Source: a virus
DNA length: 20,356 nt
Virus record (IMG/VR): IMGVR_UViG_3300010300_000163
Span: 1 to 20,356 of that record
Reading direction: 5' to 3' (one strand)
Made by a program: the position numbers and the translations under genes
Notes under the pieces: generated by a model
Told to the model about the DNA's origin: nothing
The model's input: only the letters and a program-made list of their open reading frames with translations
The model's database searches: none
Shown here: one piece after another, positions 15,877-20,356 of the stretch
Layout of the letters: each line of letters opens with the position of its first letter
How positions within the stretch are numbered: position 1 is the stretch's first letter

Positions 15877-16972
15877 AAGATTTTCTAAGTTTTAAATATT
15901 GTTGATAGTCTGCCATTGACCCGGAAGCTTCGTATTTCTTCTTCGCCGCTTCCACAGCCTTCAGCTTGCTTGATTGAGGAGTCTTTGCCCTTGCCGTTCC
16001 TGCTTCCGTGGATGCCACGGGTGCTTTGGGTTTGGGTGGCGGTTTTGCCGCCTGCGACTGCCTTGCATTTACCGCATTCAATCCTTCGACCATGAGTGCC
16101 AGGGCGAAGTTAGAGTTTGGTAAATGATCGACCAATGGTTTGTAGAGTGCTGACTGCTTCACGCTCATAAACAACTTGTAGTCATCGCTCTCCGGATTCC
16201 CTAAGAATTGGAAAGTTTCGACTGCTTGTTGATCTGATGCCTGACGCTCCTTAATCCATGCCTGCCTTGCGGGAGCATCCTTGCGAATTATCTTCTTCGC
16301 ATTGGATCGTATTCTCCGCAGATCAGCTTTGGTGTAAGTCTTGTCTCCATCCTTTAGGATATACTCGTTTCCGTTGTCGTCATATTGGACCTCATTCTCC
16401 ATTCCATCCTCTGCCCACTCTATAAGAGTGTTTAGATTCTCGACTTCCTTCGCGAGTCCCTGCTCATCTGTAACATTATGCAGAGCATTATCCTTGAGGT
16501 ACTCAGGTACTTCGCCAACTTGCGTTTGCTGTGCCTGCTCTGCTTGAGCTTGCAATGCTTCATTTTCCGCAAGTAGTGCTTTCTTCTGAGCGGTAAGTCT
16601 ACCAAACCGTTTAACCGCAGATGCGTTCAGCGATTTCGCTAGTTCGCGACTTTCCTCTTCGGACAAGTTGTCCAGGTCGATACCATACTTTGAAAGAACA
16701 TCCGAAGGTTGTGGGGGCGGCGATGAATCATCCTCCGTTTCCACATCTTCAGCAGACTGTGTTTCCTCGGCGACTTCCTCAACTTCCGCAGTTTCTTCAG
16801 CGGGTTCGTCCGTCTCCTCGGTGCTTGCTTCAGGTTCCGCATCTTGGGTTTGTTTACTTTTCAATAATTGATCAGCAAACTCTGCCATTGATACATTGCC
16901 ATCCACGGGCGTTTCTGTGTTCACGGAATTTTCAGAGGACTCCGAGATAACCTCTTCTGTTAATGTTTCCAT
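15875..16972 (-). CDS. Capsid scaffolding protein
   Basis: A protein of 365 residues with the classic scaffold layout. It has a long Glu/Asp/Ser/Thr-rich, low-complexity N-terminus (about 1-95), a short Pro run, a helical and probably coiled-coil segment (about 120-150, QKKALLAENEALQAQAEQAQ), and a Lys/Ala-rich C-terminus with a Pro-rich linker (about 310-365). Scaffolding proteins fill the procapsid, guide capsid subunits into an icosahedron around the portal and leave before or during packaging; a basic C-terminus usually binds the capsid protein. It is directly upstream of the capsid gene, and its TAG overlaps that gene's ribosome binding site. No protease motif is visible. There is no clear Shine-Dalgarno before its ATG, so the start is supported mainly by lack of alternatives. 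Confidence 0.88.
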   Translation of the reverse strand: METLTEEVISESSENSVNTETPVDGNVSMAEFADQLLKSKQTQDAEPEASTEETDEPAEETAEVEEVAEETQSAEDVETEDDSSPPPQPSDVLSKYGIDLDNLSEEESRELAKSLNASAVKRFGRLTAQKKALLAENEALQAQAEQAQQTQVGEVPEYLKDNALHNVTDEQGLAKEVENLNTLIEWAEDGMENEVQYDDNGNEYILKDGDKTYTKADLRRIRSNAKKIIRKDAPARQAWIKERQASDQQAVETFQFLGNPESDDYKLFMSVKQSALYKPLVDHLPNSNFALALMVEGLNAVNARQSQAAKPPPKPKAPVASTEAGTARAKTPQSSKLKAVEAAKKKYEASGSMADYQQYLKLRKS

Positions 16973-16993
16973 ATATATTCAAGGTCGTAGCCT

Positions 16994-17026
16994 AGTGTAG
17001 CACAATGTAGTAAATTGTCTTGACAA
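16994..17026 (-). promoter_or_regulatory. Candidate promoter and palindrome before the scaffold gene
   Basis: Downstream of the terminator, the minus strand carries TGC-TACACT (17002-16994), an extended -10 element 21 nt upstream of the scaffold ATG. A TTGTCA at 17026-17021 looks like a -35 box but is 21 nt from the -10, too far for a standard sigma-70 promoter. That box is half of a perfect palindrome TTGTC-AA-GACAA (17026-17015), which may be an operator or chance. A promoter is expected here because the preceding block is terminated. Confidence 0.4.
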
Positions 17027-17033
17027 AGGCAAT

Positions 17034-17068
17034 AAAAAACCCCCTGCGCCACCCCAAGACGCAGAGGG
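17034..17068 (-). terminator. Rho-independent terminator after the portal block
   Basis: On the minus strand the arms CCCTCTGCG (17068-17060) and CGCAGGGGG (17048-17040) form a 9-bp stem with one G-U wobble and an 11-nt loop, followed directly by TTTTTT (17039-17034). The wobble pair and U tract exist only in minus-strand RNA, so the direction is clear. It separates the terminase-portal block from the scaffold-capsid block. Confidence 0.88.
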
Positions 17069-17088
17069 TAATAACCCCGAATAACGAG

Positions 17089-17319
17089 CTAAAGTTTGTA
17101 GAAGGTGTCTAGTTCCTCGTCAATGGCTTCGAGTTTTCCCGTGATATAAAAGTGTCTGTTTGTGTCTGCGATAATCTCCGGAGTCTGCAACGCCCTGATA
17201 GTTTCTTCACGCATACTTTCACGCAATTCAATATATCGGTTGAAGTTAGGGTCGTTCTTGAGAGCGGACAGCGCTCTAATCGCATCCTCATGGTCTATTT
17301 CGTGATTTGTTTTACTCAT
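17089..17319 (-). CDS. Small helical protein of unknown function (76 aa)
   Basis: The 76 residues are predicted to be almost entirely helical and charged: EIDHEDAIRALSALKNDPNF (7-26), NRYIELRESMREETI, then a C-terminal HFYITGKLEAIDEELDTFY. The pattern 'D-P-x-F ... G-K/R-x-x-A-x-x-E-E-L' recalls small phage proteins encoded between portal and scaffold whose role is unassigned. The start overlaps the preceding stop by 4 nt. It is the last gene of the portal block, with an intrinsic terminator about 20 nt after its TAG. A role in head assembly is inferred from position only. Confidence 0.7.
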   Translation of the reverse strand: MSKTNHEIDHEDAIRALSALKNDPNFNRYIELRESMREETIRALQTPEIIADTNRHFYITGKLEAIDEELDTFYKL

Positions 17320-17663
17320 TTACGCCTGACGGGTTTTACGCGCCTGCCCATCCCCACTTTTCGCTTTTCCGCTTTCTTGCGGGCAAGCTGACTCTTGGAC
17401 ATTTCGCTTTTTGTTTTTGGGGTTTTCTTGGAAACTCTTTTAGTGGGGCGACAATATTCATTCTTGCCTCCCTGTCCGCATGGTTTACCGCTACGGGTAT
17501 CCTTCCATTTCTCGTCCTTCCATCTTTTGAGGGATGCACCTTTGGCGGACTTCTTTACATGGCCTTTTGCTTTTCGGCACTTGGCAATCTGTTGGGACGC
17601 ACGGGCAGATGGGAATACTTTTACCCGTGCCTTTACCTTTTTATAACATGCGTCCTTTGGCAT
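17316..17663 (-). CDS. Basic Cys/Trp-containing protein, DUF5872-like (115 aa)
   Basis: A very Lys/Arg-rich protein of 115 residues. The N-terminal motif is MPKDACYKKVKARVKVFPSA (1-20), with QQIAKCRK at 24-31. The centre has SLKRWKDEKWKDTRSGKPCG (44-63) and NEYCRPTKR (68-76). Cys6, Cys29, Cys62 and Cys71 with Trp48 and Trp53 suggest a small, possibly metal-bound fold. From memory the W-K-D-E-K-W-x-D/C-G/Y-C-R-P-T pattern corresponds to DUF5872, present in phages and large algal viruses; I could not confirm this. Function is unknown. It starts immediately after the stop of the 86-aa gene and its TGA overlaps the next ATG (ATGA), so translation is probably coupled. Confidence 0.8.
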   Translation of the reverse strand: MPKDACYKKVKARVKVFPSARASQQIAKCRKAKGHVKKSAKGASLKRWKDEKWKDTRSGKPCGQGGKNEYCRPTKRVSKKTPKTKSEMSKSQLARKKAEKRKVGMGRRVKPVRRK

Positions 17664-17924
17664 CTAGCAGTTCCACATTTTCCGTGACCAATAATTAGCA
17701 CTTAATTTAGTACTTTTCCCTTTGATGCCACCACTCCTTGCGCAATAACTCTTTTTGCGAGCAGGGTTATTTTTCTTAATACTAAGATTAGCATCTCCGA
17801 AACGGATAGTTTTCTTCTTACCGCCCTCAGATGCTAAGACTACAAACTTCTTCTTACCGTAGCCAGGCTCGCCTTTGCGGATTCGTCTTGGCGAATTTAC
17901 TTTAGTTGGTCTACCGCTTGCCAC
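17664..17924 (-). CDS. Small basic conserved phage protein (86 aa)
   Basis: From a GTG start the protein has 86 residues: RRIRKGEPGYGKKKFVVLAS (13-32), GGKKKTIRFGDANLSIKKNN (34-53) and a C-terminal SANYWSRKMWNC. The G-Y-G-K-K-K-F-V-V and Y-W-S-x-K-M-W elements are familiar from marine phage proteins of unknown function. Cys61 and Cys86 plus aromatic residues could support metal binding or a disulfide, but nothing proves it. An ATG at 17960 in the same frame would give 98 aa; I prefer the GTG because the conserved-looking part begins just after it and the overlap with the 37-aa gene shrinks to 14 nt. The TAG stop abuts the ATG of the next gene with no gap. Confidence 0.75.
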   Translation of the reverse strand: MASGRPTKVNSPRRIRKGEPGYGKKKFVVLASEGGKKKTIRFGDANLSIKKNNPARKKSYCARSGGIKGKSTKLSANYWSRKMWNC

Positions 17925-18024
17925 GCTTTTTGACCATCTTCTTTCCGGTCTTCTTCGCATAAGCTTTAGCCGCCGCTTTACCCTTTGTACCGTAACCGAA
18001 TTTTTTCTTACCTACCATTGGCAT
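17911..18024 (-). CDS. Tiny highly basic phage protein (37 aa)
   Basis: The gene encodes 37 residues beginning MPMVGKKKFGYGTKGKAAAK and ending in KKRGKR, with 15 Lys/Arg and no acidic residue. AAAGGGA lies about 8 nt before the ATG, and the portal stop lies 15 nt upstream. The composition and the V-G-K-K-K-F-x-Y pattern match small Lys-rich proteins I have seen beside portal genes in environmental phages; their role is unknown. Binding to packaged DNA or to the portal-DNA interface is a composition-based guess. It overlaps the next gene by 14 nt. It is in the same frame as the portal after that gene's TAG, but its own ribosome site and start argue for a separate protein. Confidence 0.7.
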   Translation of the reverse strand: MPMVGKKKFGYGTKGKAAAKAYAKKTGKKMVKKRGKR

Positions 18025-18039
18025 AATATATGTCCCTTT

Positions 18040-20118
18040 CTATGCCGCTTCTGTTTGAGCGGTTTGTCCGAATTGTGTGGGAGCCGCACCGAGTCTGCCA
18101 ATGACAGCATTCTGCTTTTGCGTAATCTGCATCTGACGCTGTTGCACATAATTCTGTATGCGCTCCTGCAATGCCGGATCCTGTTGTGCTTTCTGTTGAA
18201 TATCAGGTTGTGATAACCATTGCTGAAATACTTGCATCTTCAGTTCATGTGCATCCTGTGGTCGAACATTAGGAGGTACTCCTGCCATAAGTTCAGCAAT
18301 TGTCTGCCTCTCCTCATCCACCGCTTTCTGTGATGCAGTCTCCTTGGGGATCATGATCTTCTCCGATGCACCAGGCATGATCTGCCCTACTGCAAGCTGA
18401 AGAAGTCTCTCGGTATCCAATGTGCCTGATCTGTCAAGTGCAGGGGCAAGCTCGGCAATCGCTTTTACGCGCTCAAGCATTTGTTCGGGATCTTGTGTCG
18501 CCACATCAAACTGTAAGTAAAAGTCAAATCTTTCGCCTGGTCTGCCCTTACTAAACTTCTGTACATCCTGCATTCCGGTTACACGGAAAAACTCTGCATC
18601 GGGTCCGTACTGCTGATAAAGAGTCCATACTTGATCGATCACATACTTCAGATGATTGAATACCTTATTAATTACAGCCTGCTGTTTATTCTGTGCCTCC
18701 ACTCGGTCAACGCCTGGAGCGTTATTACCCATATAGCGGTCAAATAATTCCTGTATATATCTGCGGACTTCTATATTTCCACCATCAAAACTTGGTGTGT
18801 CTGCCCAACGAATCTCACCAGGTGTACGATAAGGAACACGAACCCCCGGTCCCCACTTAGTGGGTGGCCTTCCAAGAGGATGTTCCAAAGGAGGCAAAGT
18901 TGCTAATGACTGACGATCAATCATTGCATCTGTTTCAATCTTTGCGACCTGTTGTAAAGGTTCTCCGACTTCAGGAATTGAGCGGGAGGAATAAAGTCTT
19001 TTGCTTACATTCTCATATTTAGTAACCACAAATGGATACTTACCATGAGCGTAATCCATAAGTTCATGCTTGGCATACAACTCAGGAATGTCGGGATGAA
19101 AGATTGTGCAGTAGATACCGGGTACTCCATCCTCATCGAGTAGTCTTTGATAACAGTACACTATTCTAATAGTCTCATCATCATCACGAATGACCGCATC
19201 TTCCTGTCTGATATTATACAAACTATTATCCGCCTGTGTGTGCTTGGCTTGATCTTTCGCTCTTTCTACAAAGTCAGCATCCCACCCTTCCGTATTTATC
19301 TTTGACTCCAACTGCTCAGGAGTCATATGCAATACATGAAAGCAGTATGGTGCCTCCTGTGGATCGATTGTATAATTAGGAAAAATAACATCCTCGTCCG
19401 GTGCCAACGCTTTGATGCGTGGTCGATTTACGACCTGGCGGGTAACGGGGACTGTGGTTGTGCCATCCTTGCGAAGCTCGCGGAGCATCGCTTTTGCTTT
19501 GGCTTTGGATACTTTAAATTGATCTTTTAGTGCGGCGGATAATTCCTCATCCATACTACCATCCTGGATTACTTCTGCAATCTGTGGAAGTGCCTGGGCG
19601 ATCTCGTCCAAGCGGATGGTTTGTTGCTGTTTAAGTTCCTTGGAATCCCAATAAACATAATGAACCATCAGGCCCTTCTCGAAAAAGTGGTTAAGTCCGA
19701 GTTCCAATTGATCGTAAAACTCCTCCATCTTGGAGTTCATTAACCAACGAAGGAACATGGATATCACATTTGCACGCTCAATATCACCGGATTCCACAGG
19801 GGTAGCTACGATATGTGCGGATCTTACCGCATTGGTAGTCATAGCCACACACTTGTTAATCTGATTATCCACCATGCGGATCTCCTGATCACTCGCCCCA
19901 TCCCACGGAAATACATCTCCTGTTTGGCTCAGATTGGAATGCTTCTTAAAATCGTCAGACTTTCCTGACCATAAGCAGTTCCTTACATCGTAATCTCTTT
20001 GTCTACGATCCAACCATTCACCCAACTCGGATTGAGTCCTGCGGTAAGTTTCCGCAAGATAGTCAACATCGGGTTCTTTACTTACATAAAGTAATTCGTC
20101 ATCGGCGGCAGACTGCAT
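18040..20118 (-). CDS. Portal (head-tail connector) protein
   Basis: A protein of 692 residues from the chosen ATG. The N-terminus is helical and charged (DELLYVSKEPDVDYL at residues 7-21, then DYDVRNCLWSGKSDDF). The central part has VIFPNYTIDPQEAP (245-257), HGKYPFVVTKYENVSKRLYS (358-377) and a hinge helix EVGEPLQQVAKIETDAMIDR (383-402). The C-terminus is Gln-rich (about 640-692), as expected for a barrel or tail region. Length and motif order fit the roughly 700-residue portals of podoviruses, which form a dodecamer at one capsid vertex, dock the terminase and admit DNA. The gene sits directly after the terminase. The reading frame is open upstream to an ATG at 20184 (714 aa), but that overlaps the terminase and no strong ribosome site decides; a TTG at 20163 lies 5 nt after GGAGG. 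The start is therefore uncertain. Confidence 0.85.
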   Translation of the reverse strand: MQSAADDELLYVSKEPDVDYLAETYRRTQSELGEWLDRRQRDYDVRNCLWSGKSDDFKKHSNLSQTGDVFPWDGASDQEIRMVDNQINKCVAMTTNAVRSAHIVATPVESGDIERANVISMFLRWLMNSKMEEFYDQLELGLNHFFEKGLMVHYVYWDSKELKQQQTIRLDEIAQALPQIAEVIQDGSMDEELSAALKDQFKVSKAKAKAMLRELRKDGTTTVPVTRQVVNRPRIKALAPDEDVIFPNYTIDPQEAPYCFHVLHMTPEQLESKINTEGWDADFVERAKDQAKHTQADNSLYNIRQEDAVIRDDDETIRIVYCYQRLLDEDGVPGIYCTIFHPDIPELYAKHELMDYAHGKYPFVVTKYENVSKRLYSSRSIPEVGEPLQQVAKIETDAMIDRQSLATLPPLEHPLGRPPTKWGPGVRVPYRTPGEIRWADTPSFDGGNIEVRRYIQELFDRYMGNNAPGVDRVEAQNKQQAVINKVFNHLKYVIDQVWTLYQQYGPDAEFFRVTGMQDVQKFSKGRPGERFDFYLQFDVATQDPEQMLERVKAIAELAPALDRSGTLDTERLLQLAVGQIMPGASEKIMIPKETASQKAVDEERQTIAELMAGVPPNVRPQDAHELKMQVFQQWLSQPDIQQKAQQDPALQERIQNYVQQRQMQITQKQNAVIGRLGAAPTQFGQTAQTEAA

Positions 20119-20159
20119 ATGCGTAGCATAATGTAACCTTTTGTAGTTGACATGGCAAG

Positions 20160-20356
20160 TCAATATCCTCCACCACCCGTACACATGAGGCTTCCACCAC
20201 CAATATAATCGGGTCCGCTGACCATTAAGTATCTAATAGTATCAACAAAATCCTTAAAATGCTCCTGACGGGAACTGCCCGTATATTCAAGCATCGAGGT
20301 AATAAAATTATCACACCTGTCAGACACAAAGAGTTTTGGCTTATTCTTATCCGACA
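20160..20356 (-). CDS. Terminase large subunit, C-terminal fragment (gene continues past the window)
   Basis: Only the last 64 residues are present, read in frame from the window edge to a TGA at 20162-20160. The segment contains KPKLFVSDRCDNFITSMLEY, then EHFKDFVDTIRYLM, and ends in a Gly-rich tail. A 'conserved Asp/Cys stretch, then F-K-D-x-V-D-x-x-R-Y' pattern close to the C-terminus is typical of large terminases, where it follows the RNase H-like nuclease domain. The packaging motor cuts concatemeric DNA and pumps it through the portal, and the portal gene is immediately downstream, which supports the call. The ATPase domain and nuclease acidic residues lie outside the window, so this rests on the tail and synteny only. 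Confidence 0.75.
   Translation of the reverse strand, partial: SDKNKPKLFVSDRCDNFITSMLEYTGSSRQEHFKDFVDTIRYLMVSGPDYIGGGSLMCTGGGGY

Noticed and set aside
17020-17048. Plus-strand TTGACA as a -35 box for a divergent promoter.
   Set aside because: No -10-like hexamer follows at 16-18 nt (the spot holds CCTGCG), and there is no plus-strand gene to express.
16973-17088. Open frame running from the 76-aa gene's TAG through the terminator (about 33 codons).
   Set aside because: It crosses a strong terminator and the promoter region and has low-complexity, non-protein-like sequence; it is chance.
4779-18042. Possible TAG (amber) reassignment, since portal-37aa, 86aa-115aa and nozzle-258aa pairs are each in the same frame across a TAG.
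   Set aside because: TAG ends about eight genes here, and no gene is interrupted by TAGs within a recognisable domain. The portal- and nozzle-adjacent downstream genes have their own ribosome sites. Being in the same frame has a one-in-three chance at each junction.
1-20356. tRNA genes, CRISPR arrays, insertion sequences, attachment sites.
   Set aside because: Reading both strands showed no cloverleaf, regular spacer-repeat pattern, transposase or integrase gene, or terminal inverted repeats.

Overview
The window is a compact, one-directional slice of the virion-assembly region of a tailed double-stranded DNA phage. Every credible gene lies on the minus strand, so transcription runs from high to low coordinates. 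Gene order and protein types (terminase tail end, ~700-residue portal, scaffold, SU10-like HK97-fold capsid protein, one adaptor, one large nozzle protein, then three internal/ejection-type proteins, with no tape measure or tail sheath) indicate a podovirus-like phage. Many of the small proteins resemble families I associate with marine environmental phages. The host cannot be named from the sequence; a Gram-negative host is inferred from a lipoprotein with a u-spanin-like layout.

Region 1 (20356-17034): the C-terminal tail of the large terminase, the portal, then four small genes (37, 86, 115 and 76 aa). The first three are extremely Lys/Arg-rich. This block ends at a clear intrinsic terminator (17034-17068).

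Region 2 (17026-14376): a candidate promoter with a small palindrome, then scaffold, major capsid protein and a probable head-decoration protein. An 8-bp hairpin follows the decoration gene.

Region 3 (14375-5797): a small unknown protein, the head-tail adaptor carrying an inserted duplicated beta module, an 84-aa structural protein, a 50-aa mini protein, two fibre/adhesin genes (GIGT-repeat fibre and LamG adhesin), a 76-aa protein, a putative lysis cluster (lipoprotein with C-terminal membrane segment plus 38- and 49-aa membrane proteins), the 925-aa tail nozzle with four repeated beta modules, and a third fibre-like protein.

Region 4 (5786-1): three putative internal virion proteins (335, 372 and 1175 aa), comparable in position and number to the T7 ejection proteins, then a weak terminator-like hairpin at the window edge.

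Genes are packed with 1-8 nt overlaps or very short gaps. Strong Shine-Dalgarno sites are mainly seen where the stop and start codons do not touch. No replication, integration, tRNA or CRISPR features are seen. The most interesting leads are the hidden lysis-like cluster, an amber codon followed by an in-frame C-terminal extension (4701-4781), and the basic mini-protein cluster.
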